Below, piece by piece: positions 22,984 through 34,689 of a DNA stretch of 64,000 nucleotides; position 1 is the first letter of the stretch, and each line of letters begins with the position of its first letter. Location of the stretch: assembly GCF_901709675.1 (NCBI RefSeq), contig NC_051087.1, forward strand, positions 5,973,001 through 6,037,000, read 5' to 3'. A program made the translations under genes and the position numbers. The stretch comes from Syngnathus acus (taxonomy: Eukaryota > Chordata > Actinopteri > Syngnathiformes > Syngnathidae). The notes beneath the pieces were generated by a model. That model worked only from the letters and a program-made list of their open reading frames with translations. It was not told the origin of the DNA and ran no database searches.

Positions 22984-24022
22984 GGAAAAAGTGGAAGGCG
23001 ATTAGCTGAAGGAAGCTATGGCTTTTTTTTTTCTTTCATCACATCTTGCCCTTTATTGTTCAAGTTGTTCAGGACACTTGTTTGACTTTTGGAAAATGTC
23101 GTGATACATGTCGTGATCTAACTACTGGAATTTGGAGTGGCCATTGGTCGATAATAAAATACTAATTCCGAAATGTATGTTTAAAAAAAACTCACTTAAA
23201 TCTTCACGTTTGACTATAAAGTTAACAAGGATTAATACGTACAACTAATAAACTTTCCCATAAATAGATGCCATAAAAATATCCCCATCCAAACACTAAA
23301 CTCGAAAATTTCGAAGCCTTGCTTAATTTACATATAAAAATGAGTTTGCAAGCAAAGCATCCATTAAAAAAAAAGGACGTTCTTGTTACCATAAAATTTA
23401 TCACGAACAGACTAATTTAAATGACAGTCACATTTTTTTATCAAATTATGTTAATAATAATGTAAAACATTCATAGAGGATCTTCTGACTCAGTCTTTAG
23501 GGCTCACCTGCAGGAGCGACGTTCCTGCAGCTCAAGAGGAGCGCCGCCCGTCATTAATATTTAGCTACGGAATGCTAATGATCTCCCTGAATCATATCAT
23601 TGCACGGCAACCTCCAATTAACCTCTCCACAACTCCATCTTTTCCCATCCTCTAGCTCGCCCCCCTCCCCTCACGTAGTTCAGTTGACTTTGGATCTCTC
23701 TTGCTCTTTGCTGCGTCGATTCTTAGTCTCTCTCTGGGACTCGCGCCGCCTTTGCCTCCCTAACCTCTTTTTCATCCGCAACTCTCTTTGGCATATTTTG
23801 CCTCTCAAAGAAAGTGTGCACAGACAGTTTTGCCTCCCTTCTGTATGTGCGTGACCTAAGCCTGGGTTTTCTGCAACCCAGAAGTATGAAAGACACACCA
23901 AGCCTTTTGGAGTTCACATTCTCTCCTTAGAGATCCAAAACCAAGTCCTCCGTTTGTCCTTGGTACATTTTTAATAAAGCCAATCGGCGATTGGTTGGAT
24001 GAACCTTGTCACCTGTTTGTCA

Positions 24023-24048
24023 TTTTTTTTTTTTTTTTTTTTTTTTTT
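24023..24048. repeat. poly-T tract (T26)
   Basis: The longest homopolymer seen in the window, 26 T on the + strand. It could be the poly-A tail of a minus-strand retrocopy, but the sequence just beyond it (ACCGTGCAAGGCAGAGC) was not recognised. Confidence 0.85.
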
Positions 24049-26012
24049 ACCGTGCAAGGCAGAGCTCCCACGGCATTCGAAAAAAGTGGCTCAATTGAGT
24101 TTGTAAAGGATTAATTTAACTTTGACTTGAATGTCCTGCTGGCCATACATTGTGTGGACTATCAGATAAGAACATTTTAAAAGCCTCCGTATTATTGCCA
24201 GCGAAAGGCTGTGGGCGAATTTGACATTTCATTTGTCCTTTTCAGTGCTTTGCCCTTAAATTACAACATTAATAATTTCTTGTGACTTGGTTGTGATTTT
24301 GAATGCATAGACCTTTAGCTACACTAAATTATCGTATTTATTGATATAACCACAATATTCTCATGAAGCAAAAATCATGACCGATTCTCATTTCCCACAA
24401 TTATTAAAATGTGCCAGCAGGTCAAAGCATCCTCCCAAAGACTTCTGCATAAATAAACAAACTAAATAATATAAAAAATAAATAGATTCATTTATGGGCG
24501 GGGGTTTCTTCTCGTAGTCCACAGTCTGGAGAAAAAAAATGTCACGCTTATTTGAAACTAGTGTTTTCCAGATGGAGGCTCATGACGTTTATTTAGTTTG
24601 AAGGTTGGCATCTTTAATAAGAAAAATGCATCACAATAAAACCAAATCTTTCACTCGAAACAGGCGACAAACTGACAACTGTGTTTGCGCAGATTTGATT
24701 TTATACGGCTTCTAAGACTGTCACAGCTTCGGTATTTTTCTTTACCGGTTCTAAAATGAGATAACGTGCCCTATGTTTGTTACCTAGCAAGCCTTCTCTG
24801 CTGAAAAGAATTTTTTGTGTCAATGTGTGGACATCCTGAATATCTGTAGAAATCCACACAACATAAAGCAATGTCCATGCTCGGTGAATTCCGTCTGATG
24901 CGCCAGTTTGCCGTGAAGGCGGTGTGAAAGTGGCTTTCGTCTACACGAGTTTGTTGTCCGAAGAACAACGTCAGCGATGACAAATTGAGCCACGCACACC
25001 TCTGCAATTGAGGCAGCAAATACCAACACTGGCATAAAAAAAGGAATTAATGACATTGAAAGAGAGAACATACCATTTCTAAAAACAATCTTAAGTTGCA
25101 CATTATTGGCTTTGTCAAAGCTGAATTCTGACGCTCCAAGACACAATGCATTCAATCTCTTAATACATTTATTCCACTTTCGCTAATGCATGACACTACT
25201 TAGTCTTCTCTGCATCTCTTCTGTTCATTTTTTTCTGCTTTCCTCTCTTTTGTAGCAGTGATTGTGATGAATAGAGTCATCCTAAGTGTTTCCTCTCTTT
25301 TCGCATCCCGGGAGGATTTTAATCCCCCTCGATTTTTGCCCCAGCTTTCTCCCCTCTTCCCACCCAATCCCCGTGACTCGGTGTAGAATCAACACTCCAC
25401 CCTTTTAATGCAGATGCACCCGCCATTTCCATCCACACTTGGTCCACCCCCTTTTCTCTTCCACTAATCAAATCACGAGCATTCTCCCACACTTGCTTCC
25501 ACCACCATAACCACCTCCTCCTCTGACACCCTGCAGTAAGCAGGTGATTTGCAGGGTGGAGGCTGAATGGGTATTAATAGCAGTATAGCCTGCGCGTTGT
25601 ATACTTTACATGAAGTGAGAGCCGCCTGTGAGAATGAGCGCACAGCCACACTTGAACAAACAAATCCCCTTGTCGTTCGACAGCACTGCAGTCATTCACC
25701 AAGGTTGCGACCTCCAGTCACTATGCCTCATAACAAGCGGGAACATTCAGGCAGAATATTAATCAACCACTGAAATATGGTGATTCGTGCCATCAAAAAA
25801 ATAGCATTATGACCGCTGATGCATGATGACTTTGTAATGTCTCACTCCACGACTTTTGAGGCAGTTAGAACCTTGAAGTTACGGGTAACTGACAATTTGT
25901 CTGAACTTCAAGGTGGTTTGTAATACGGAGTATAATGTCTGTATCCATGAGGACCCCAAAGTCTAAACGTGTTGGTTGACAATAGCAATAAATTATATTT
26001 ATATATATATAT

Positions 26013-26205
26013 AGCCGGCAGTGCGCCTCATAATCAGGTGCGCCTTATATATGGACCAATATTGAGCCACTACAGCAGGCGTGTCCAAAGTCCGGCCCGC
26101 AGGCCGAATGTATATATCTTATATCTGGACAAAGTTATAAAATGGGCCATTTATTGAAGGTGCGCCTTATAATCCGGTGCGCCTTATAGTGCGGAAAATA
26201 TGGTT
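26013..26205. mobile_element. truncated MITE of the CCGTATTTTCCGCACTAT family, interrupted
   Basis: The right end reads GGTGCGCCTTATAATCCGGT and GCGCCTTATAGTGCGGAAAA, matching the right end of the element at 6661. The left part (AGTGCGCCTCATAATCAGGT, then CTTATATATGGACCAATATT) matches the other side but lacks the terminal repeat and abuts an AT run at 25994-26012. The middle carries CAGGCGTGTCCAAAGTCCGG and CCCGCAGGCC (26078-26109), which looks like a piece of a different, hAT-type element. No coding capacity. Confidence 0.8.
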
Positions 26206-28385
26206 ATTTTGCTGTATATAATATTCCATTATCCATAAACAGCAAAATAAATAAATAAATCAACCACTTTCTTGGAGCATTCAGCAGAGTGGCTTTCAGG
26301 CAGCTTTAGAAGAATTTTGTCACCGTGCGCCGAGCAGGGTTTAGCTAAATGGAGCAGAGCAATTTGGTATTAAATGTATCTGCATTACACCACTTGGCGG
26401 TACATGCCTTTGATTTGCCAGTCAAGATGCTGACGGCCGGCTCTGTGTGGCGTCAGCGGCAAAGGCTGTCGGCGTTCAAAAACCAAGGCAGTGGCGCCGT
26501 TTAACAGGCTCAGTGTGTCGCTACTCCCACTTTACACGCAATGCCACATCACAACTTGGCAGTGCACATTGCTTTGAATCCATTTGTAAATGTACAACCT
26601 TCATGATATTGATATGAGTAATACACACCTGCAGCAAAACATGCACAGAGTCGCAAATGTTGCAGGTCCTCCTGCGGATGTGGGAAGAAACACGCTACAG
26701 CTTTTGGCAGAAGCAATGTTTAACACTGCCTCATCTGCTCTATGCTTTGCCAGCACTGCCATGGGACACATCCAGGTGCAAGGAGAGAGAGAAAAAAAGA
26801 GAGAGTGCGAGAGACCGAGACAGAAGAGGAAAAATATAGATATTGGAGTGTACTGCCATTAAGAGAAGGAGGGCCGCAAATAGAGCAGAGTTCAAGGAGT
26901 AAAAACAAAAGGACAAGAGGGAATAGAAAAAGTTGGGTATAAACAAACCCAGAAAATAATTGGGCGACATGTCAATATGAAAGGTGGAGGCTAAACTTTA
27001 ATAAGCAGGTGTTGATCACAATACCGTACCCGTCGTGACACCTCAACAGATCAAATAAATGGTGTTATCGGCAGCAGCAAGTGCGACAGAAACGATCACA
27101 ATAGAACTGGAGATGAAACAGGTGTTAAGATGGCATTTATCAGGAGAGCGCATCTTGGTGCAGTCAAAGACAGACACATTCAAGAACCCCTTTGACTTAC
27201 AATTGTTTTCTTTTTTTCCATCAAGTGAGCAGATGGAAGTGCATGGCCATCATCTCTCCATCTTTTGGGTCATATGCTGCTACAAGTGCACATTCCGCAG
27301 AACAAATTCAACATTTCCAAATAGTGATAGTACATTTTGTAATTGTATTAAACCAATACCCGAGTGTAAATGTAGAGTACTGTAGTCCCGAAAACTTTCG
27401 CCACCATGACTAACGTTATCAGTGGCAGCATCATGTGGAATTGTGGGATTTCTATTGCGCTCAGTTAAACACTGACCTCTGCCATGAGCAAACACTTCCA
27501 AATTTGGATCATCACCAAGTTGTGCCACTTAAAAAAAATACCAACCAATTTAAGATTCATGCATTATTCACAGAGAAATTAGGGATTAGGCATGTAGAAA
27601 AATGCAACCTTAACAAAAATGGAAATGGGGGAAAAAAGAAACCCTGGTGTGCATAGAAATGGAATGAATTCTTGGATCACACGTGCCCCGCCACTTCACA
27701 AATGTTTATGGGAATTAATTAATTTTGTGGAAAGCAGAGTACAAAAATATTTAACCACATGAGGTCTACTTATCATTGAGTCAGCAAATTTGCTAAATAA
27801 AACTACAGTGTCACAAGAAAGCCAGTTTAAAATTCTTGACTAAGGACCTTTTGGAGTCCGCTGGGTTTCATGCTTAATCAAAACAAACATTTTCTGCAAG
27901 TTCTCTTGACGAGGACGCTGACTCAAGATTCTGATCTCGAGTCAGCGTCCTTTGTTGACCCCTGTTGAAAAAAACAGAGAACGGATTAGTCCTATTCACT
28001 TTTGTCAATTACAAATTGTCACCAAGCAATCAGCAAGCGTTTCCACCTATTTAGTGGCACAGTTGTAACCGCAGTTGTTTTGAGGTGGTATTCTGTGTTC
28101 AAATGGCTATCGCAGTGCGCGTCACGCTAGCCCTTAAGCGTTTTGGTCTCCAATCCTTTAATTACGAGGCCAACCGAATGCATTGTTGCAGAAACGCGGG
28201 CGGCGCTTCTACTTTTCTTTTCCAGTGGCTGTGCATCCTCACACATCTATTCATCTGCTCCTGGAGGTCAGACTCTTGAGGCTGACATTTTCCAAACTGT
28301 CACACAGAATGTTGTCAAAGTGTGGGTTGTTGTGTGACGAGTCGGTAAGTGGTGCGCGACAGTGTTTGATGTGTTTTGCCCGTGC
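26206..28385. other. non-coding stretch
   Basis: Unique sequence with a purine-rich patch at 26780-26950 and no transposon recognised. It includes a CpG-containing patch with a 7-bp-arm hairpin at 26429-26457 and a perfect 13-bp-arm inverted repeat at 27912-27951. Open frames up to 108 codons (27059-27385, +) show no domain. Confidence 0.6.
27912..27951. repeat. perfect 13-bp inverted repeat (hairpin)
   Basis: AGGACGCTGACTC at 27912-27924 is followed by a 14-nt loop and its exact reverse complement GAGTCAGCGTCCT at 27939-27951. This is the strongest small palindrome I noticed outside transposons. It contains TGACTCA (27919-27925), an AP-1 consensus; each arm holds GCTGACTC, like an NF-E2/Maf half-site. 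Nothing shows it is transcribed. Confidence 0.85.
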
Positions 28386-28671
28386 GTGTGTGTTAGGTTG
28401 CGGCAATTAATCGAAATGTGATCGTCATTTTTCTTCTTCTCTCATCTTTCAACCGATATAATTGAAGAAAAACGATTAATGTAACGATGTGTTTTCGATT
28501 ATTGTAGTGTATTCTTATTTTGCATTTCAAGTCATTTTTAATATTGAGAACTTTTTCAGGATTTAAGGTATTGTCCTTTCCTCAAAACTCAAGGGTACAA
28601 ATATCGTTTTATTAATCATGACTACAATCTCAATAAAATAAATTCCATAATCGTTCAAACCTAGTGTGTGT
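28386..28671. mobile_element. hAT-like non-autonomous element inserted in a GT tract
   Basis: The body at 28394-28663 (270 bp) is flanked on both sides by GTGTGTGT, an exact 8-bp duplication (28386-28393 and 28664-28671). Its ends form an imperfect inverted repeat: TAGGTTGCGGCAATTA at the left and TAGGTTTGAACGATTA at the right (reverse complement), 11 of 16 matching. The interior is AT-rich with GATTAATG and CGATTATTG motifs, as in the teleost hAT family whose ends read like CAGGGCTGCAACGATTA. No transposase frame. Because the target duplication is itself a dinucleotide repeat it is weaker evidence than at 9995. Confidence 0.65.
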
Positions 28672-29278
28672 ATTCAATGGTTCCCCCCCCACTGCCTTGA
28701 ACACATAACCACAATATTTTTAAATACTTTTCCTGCATATTTAAAGCCACTTTACTGCAGATTACTTGCCAACACAGATGCACACGTAAAGACACTTTGC
28801 CCTCAGTGCACACACACATGCACACCCCACAGCACGCACACATACACACACAGACACTTATCGAATTAAAGAAAGTCAGCATTTTGCAGCCAGTCGGAGG
28901 CAGGGAAATAAAACACCATGTCATTTAGTGCTGATGGGATGGAGCCTCTATAAATAGTCATTTCCTGCTTGGCTTTAATTAAGTGGCACTACTGTCAGCT
29001 GTCACGGAGCACAATTATCAAGCAGACCCATTTAGCCAACTAACCCTTTCTATGTCTCTGTCGGCTCATCCCACCATCGGTCTGCGCCTCATCTCTGTGG
29101 GCTGTCTGCTTTCATGTCCACTTTTCCATCCCCATTATCCCCTTTCCTCTGTTTTACTTTCTGCCTTCTTACCGTGATCAAACCAGACGATGTGTGTTTA
29201 CCTTGTTTCATTCCTCCTCATATTCTCATGTCTAGCAAGCCTTTCGTCTTTTACTGTTTGCTTTGCCCCATGCTCCTT

Positions 29279-29325
29279 CTTTTCTTTTCTTTTCTTTTCT
29301 TTTCTTTTCTTTTCTTTTCTTTTCT
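29279..29325. repeat. TTTTC pentanucleotide array
   Basis: About nine perfect TTTTC units on the + strand, a pure polypyrimidine tract. Confidence 0.93.
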
Positions 29326-29540
29326 CTCGTCTAATCTGCTGCATGTTTTGCTCCCTGACAGCTTGTTTCATCTCGCTGCCTCAGTACTGTCTGCCCTGCA
29401 CTCTGACTCTTGGAGGTGATTTTTCTCCATCGTTCTCATTCAACCCCAGGTTGCACAACTTCCAGCATGCATTCGGGCACGTCTAAATTTGAGCGTCATA
29501 CTTTGTGTCAGTGAGTTCTCTTTGCTTTCTCGCTCTCTCA

Positions 29541-29586
29541 TGTGTGCATGTGTGTGTGCGTGTGTGTGCGTGTGTGTGTGTGTGTG
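29541..29586. repeat. GT microsatellite, interrupted
   Basis: A GT array of about 45 bp with several GTGC interruptions. Confidence 0.92.
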
Positions 29587-30407
29587 ACAATGTTGCCGCA
29601 GTGTTTACTTAAAAGGTCTGGTGCAGTTCTGATCGAAGCTACTCTCTCTGTCTTCATCTGAAAGCTCTGATGCATGTTATTCCCCTGGTACAGAAAGTTA
29701 GAGAGCAAGAGGAAGGAAAAGGGGGAGGGGGGAGCTGAGAATGAACAGTTAAAGTGGAAAGGGGAGGAGGGAGGGGATTGAGGAAGTAAGGCCAGGAGAA
29801 TGGAGATGGTGCATGTAGGAAAAAGAGAAGGGCATTGCAAGGACAGTGCAGAGGAATGAGCGAGAGAGGAGCTGGAAGAAGGAAATGCACTCAGGGACAC
29901 ACACACACACGCACATCATACACCTTTGTATACACACCATGGCTACAGCCACACATAACTGGCCTCATGGCAGACTTTATGACAACAGACAATAAGTCTT
30001 TGCAATTTGAGTCAATCCCAGGACTCCTATTTGTGCTTATTTCCTCTGACACACTAACATAAATACAGCGTCGTACTATGAGAATTAAGTATATCATTTG
30101 ACGAATACTAAAACACGACTATATTATAGACCTAAGTGGTCTATTTATCAGCCTCGAGTGTCTCTTTCCTGAGTGAGCCTGACAGCCACTGCAAAAAATG
30201 ATAAATGGTCCCACAATATGCAGCAAAACATGGTGTGTTGTGCTGTATTTTGGTTTCTTGTCTTATATTTTGTAAATAAAATAAAAAAATTAAACATTGT
30301 TTATTAAATGGGCCAAGCCGATTGGACTGTTTGACACGTAAATTTCATGACTGTCAGACGGACAGCTAATAAATGAACAATCATTGTGTGTTACTTTCTG
30401 TTTGGAG

Positions 30408-30430
30408 CAGTGGCAGAGCTAGACTTTTCA
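30408..30430 (+). mobile_element. possible DNA-transposon terminal fragment
   Basis: CAGTGGCAGAGCTAGACTTT resembles the teleost transposon end CAGTGGCGGAGCTAGACTTTT. It runs straight into an AT-rich tract and no partner end was found. Tentative. Confidence 0.25.
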
Positions 30431-30443
30431 TTTTATTTTTATG

Positions 30444-30458
30444 TATATATATATATAC

Positions 30459-30518
<60 letters not shown>
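30444..30518. repeat. TA dinucleotide array
   Basis: About 75 bp of alternating TA with one CATAAA interruption near 30458. Such runs extrude cruciforms easily and are prone to assembly and length error. Confidence 0.95.
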
Positions 30519-30521
<3 letters not shown>

Positions 30522-31257
30522 AAAAATAAGATATATTCATAAAAAATAATATATATATTTAGATAATTTTATTTGTTTTAACAAACCCCCACATTTCTTT
30601 GAAAATCCTGAAAAACCCTCAATATATGTTTTCTACGTAGAATGGAGAGTGGGGGTGGGGTCCAAGTATATTTATGGGGGTGCTCTTTTACCTAATCGAT
30701 CACTAAATATAATCACTGAACAATATGTACACTTGAACATTCTTTATAAAATAGACTTTTCCAAATTTGATACAATATCTTACTGAATTTTCTTGTCAAC
30801 AGCATTAAGCATTCAGAAGGAAGAATGTTACATTCTTAATGCTTACACACATTGAATCCCATAAAAACACACTCATGGGAGGCAAAGGTGAACGTGACTC
30901 ATGATTTGTCATAACTGGGGTGTCAGTGAATTTATCAGCCAGTGGGCCACACTCTCTCCAAAAGTGGAAGGACATACACACATGAACTCTCTCCAAATCA
31001 CATTTTGTATGTGTGTGTTTTCTCAGTCAAGTCTACTATCTACACACATTTTACCTGACTCTCCCTTCCCTCCACTTATACACATTACACACATACACAC
31101 ACACACAAAGATGAGAAAGTCCAATTATCAGCTGGCATTCCTCTCCCGGGGTAATTTAATGCATTGGGTGAGAGCTTCTCATTTATGTTTGGTAATTACA
31201 CTCTCTCTGCTTTACACTCCCTTTAATAAGCTTTAACTTCACTGCATAAACCCTTAG

Positions 31258-31294
<37 letters not shown>

Positions 31295-34200
31295 GCAGAT
31301 GGATATTTAAACACATTGCTGGTATTTTATGATCCATAGAGACCTGTATGTGCACCGGCACAAAAAACGTCAACTCTAGCTGTTGATGTCATAAATTTAA
31401 TGTCTGTATTTATGTATTTATTTATTTTTATTATTTTTTTGTTATTTATTTATTTATTTATATTCTTGGCTTAATCACTCCTGCACCTGAACTTCCTTGA
31501 GAGATGATGTTTTGTATTCTGGAAATGCTTATAATCGCTATTCATTATGTGAGTTTGTGACTGCCTTTGAATTTATGTATGTTAGTGTAATACATTTGTA
31601 GTATATGAAAACTCTTTAGTTTAAACAGATGCAGAAGTTATGAGTGCACACTTTTGTGAGTGCATTTGTGCGTCAGTGTGAGCTCGCATACGTATTTCCT
31701 CGACTCGAAAAGTCGTGACTTTCCATCAGCAGCAGACAGAGAGGAGGCGCGAGTGTGTGTGTGTGCCGCGACTGTCAATGGAACAGCGAAGAGACCAAAT
31801 TATAGCTGTGTCTCATCTGCCTCGGTTCTCATTTGAGAAATCCGCTGCATAATCATCCAAGTCGTTCCCATTTGTGATGAAAATACAAACATGAAATTGC
31901 TCTGTGTTGGCTTTAAACAATGATGGAGCACAAAAACACAGATAATGATTCGGGCACAGCCTTCACAAGCTCTTTAACTCCCACAAGCTGCTCGTCAAAT
32001 AATTTCCACAGATCAAACGAAATTCATGAACTCCACTTTGCTTTTTACTACAATCAAAACAGCACTTCACTTTGACTAACCATTGTTGTCTTTATTGAAG
32101 CGGAGTATGGCTTCGACTTCTGCTAGCACTTTGTACTGGATTGATCTTATTTCTGGTCTAATCATATTCCATCTAGTAGACCATCAGAAGTTATTCCATG
32201 TTCATCCCTTAAACATCTACTTTATATTTTCTTTAAACATTTGTCTCAAATGTTTTGACATAGATCCACGTGAGTTATTCCAGACATCTTTGATTTTAAC
32301 CATAAAGTTCTCTTTCATTTCCTTCTACTTGATGTTCATTGGATTTTCTCCACAAAGTGAATTATAAATTATTAAAACAATGACCAGCAATGTAAAGACT
32401 TATTTAATTGCATAGTCCCTTTAAACATGATAACTTTTTATTCCAAATCTGTTGCTTTTAATTCTAAATTCTTGTGATACCTAATGTTGTGACCAATAAG
32501 TGTTCCATTCATGCAATCTATCTAACAAATATTTGTTGTTCCGGTCCAAATATAAAATCTGTAAATTCATCCATCCTTTGCCATAACAGCTTGCCATGTC
32601 CTTCTGTTCACGATAACTGGAGGCTTTTAATTGTTCGTGCTTTAGAAAGCGTCGGCACACACACACGTACACATTATCTCTGGCATTCAGTGCTTCAGGT
32701 GCAAGAGGGAATCTCCTCAACTGCATTTGAATAATGTAATAATTTGCTCCGGTCCAACTTTCTTAGTCTCCATGCGTCTCTCCATCTTTCCTTAGCCTCA
32801 GTACGCCTTTTCATCCATCACCAGTATCTTCATCATGACATTATTAATTATATTTCCTGAGGTATTAAATATTGTATGATTTCTAACTTGCCTCTGTCTC
32901 CCTTTGTGAAAACACAGGATTCAACCTTGACCTTCATAACCCTTTGATAGTTGAATATTGAAAGGTTGCTTGTGAACAGTGGTGCCAAATTGTAATCATG
33001 ATTGAAATGTTAGCATAATTGGTATTGGCTTAGCTGAATACATGCAGTGAAGTCCTAATGAAAGCATACACACTTACAATCATGTGAAGGTCCTCGGTAC
33101 ACAAAGAATGTTCTTGAGGGACGATGATGGTCAATTCTGTCTAATAGCATGCCTACCATTTTATCTTCCCACCAGAATGCTGGCATTCAATTACTGGTTT
33201 ATATTCCGCTCGGCCTTCTGCTGCATATTGACATCAGTAGTGACAAACTAGTGGAGCCAACTTTTACTGTATATTTATACTTACAAGACAACTTTGGAGA
33301 GCGTAACACAGCGTTTGCATTATGCAGCATCGTTGAACTGCTGTCAAATGCAATGATGCGGTAGTATAAGTCTTAGATGGTTAAAATCAAAATCTTTGGA
33401 GGGAAATGGGACTCTAAAGACGCACAAATGGGCAGCCATTGAAAAATATGGAACTTGAGGCATGTGCATAGCTCCAAATTAATATTATTTTTGTAGTGTG
33501 CCAGCAATATTTAAAGCTGCACCAAAACTTCATACTGCATGTGAAAAACTTTGGATTTCACCAAAAGATGGTTGAGAAGAGTGGTGTTCATCTGAAAAAT
33601 GAACTATGGCCCATTAGGGTTCACTTTCTCTGGCTGACTTTTGTTTGGTTGCTGTCTCCCATTCTCTGTCTCTTAGGAATGGTAGCTTGGTAAATATCCA
33701 GCAAAGACCTGTGGCGCTGTAGTAAAAATAATTGAGCTTGGTTGCCTGTTTTTGGTTTACTCATCGTTCAAAAGACACTTTTCAAGTCTGTTTCCATACT
33801 AAGGATGTTTAAAAACCAGCATGCAAATTTACAAGGAAATGCTAATTATATCATCCCAAAATCATACAAGTTTCCTAAGAACACAAGATGTTTTCAAATT
33901 AAACATTAGACACACGTTCATATTAGACCTGAAATTTGAAACAGCCGTTCAAACAAACTTGCCGTGAAAAAAATGACACTCAAAATAAACACTGTGCTGC
34001 TTTAATAATTTGCTCCAGTAGATGAATATATGCTGGATCTTTTCTGTTGGGGTGGAAAAAAAAGGACAAATAAGTTCACAGAAGAAGCTGAGGTGACAAT
34101 TATCACATTGAATAAAAATCTCCACCTCCTCCACACATAAATTTAATGAATCTGAATTACAAGAACAAATGAAACCATTTGGCTTGTTCTGTTCTCCAGA

Positions 34201-34689
34201 CACAATGTGATTTTGACCTTTTTAGCTTTGATTTGCAGTAATTCTCAAAGTTCACTCTGAATGTATTGCGCTGCAGGGCACACAGGACTGTTTTGTATTT
34301 TCTGCAAAAAGCAATTAAATCCACACGGAGATATGTTTATACATATGTTGGCATATATCTCTGACCAATGTTTATTTGCGTGATTGAGCAGGCATGTGCA
34401 TTGAAAATTTGAGGGCAGTTGCCCAAGCCCCAAAAAAGGTCAACCATCACCATAAATATTCAATTAAAACACATAATATACTATATTAAACATATGTATT
34501 TAGTTCTTTTAACACAATCAACACTAAATAGTGCAACTATTAGCTAAATATATGAATAATAGTTGATAATCAAACAATGTTTTGAGTAAAATAGTGATCA
34601 TCAAAACTAGCTTAGACGGGGAATTAAAAATAAAAAAAAGGGCTCAATGATAATTAGGGTTTTTTTCGCTCCAGCAGCACTTACACTAT
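30519..34689. other. non-coding stretch
   Basis: AT-rich unique sequence with a CA array at 31255-31292, TTTA-type runs near 31407-31460 and a bulged inverted repeat at 30801-30843. Open frames up to 111 codons are not recognisable. No RNA gene or clear transposon is seen. Confidence 0.6.
31255..31292. repeat. CA microsatellite
   Basis: Perfect CA array of about 32 bp with a short irregular lead-in. Confidence 0.92.

Larger units (their letters stand above)
20421..26012. other. non-coding stretch with a long purine-rich block
   Basis: From about 20640 to 21960 the + strand is strongly purine-rich (GGAG, GAGA and AAAGG motifs), which explains the long serine/leucine/proline-rich minus-strand frames there. 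Beyond it lie a CA array at 22931-22983, poly-T at 24023-24048 and pyrimidine-rich patches at 23640-23760 and 25200-25540. Islands near 22440-22640 and 23500-23600 are free of simple repeats (see findings). No gene or RNA was identified. Confidence 0.6.
28672..30443. other. non-coding stretch rich in simple sequence
   Basis: Contains CA-rich sequence at 28800-28856, a TTTTC array, GT and CA arrays, and a purine-rich block at about 29690-29890 that gives serine/proline-rich minus-strand frames. A motif-dense patch lies at 28948-29020 (see findings). The pyrimidine-rich stretch at 29050-29330 gives the + frames of about 100 codons. No gene is supported. Confidence 0.6.

Noticed and set aside
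24023-24120. Processed pseudogene suggested by the T26 tract
   Set aside because: The sequence beside the tract has no recognisable transcript, no polyadenylation signal at the right distance and no target duplication.
24820-25155. Minus-strand segment SEFSFDKANNVQLKIVFRN followed by a GTATGT donor-like site
   Set aside because: The upstream acceptor is poor (no polypyrimidine tract) and the peptide is too short to identify, so it is not called as an exon.
32083-32367. 94-codon + strand frame and the possible LINE-like minus-strand reading of the same region
   Set aside because: Neither reading contains reverse-transcriptase, endonuclease or other recognisable motifs.
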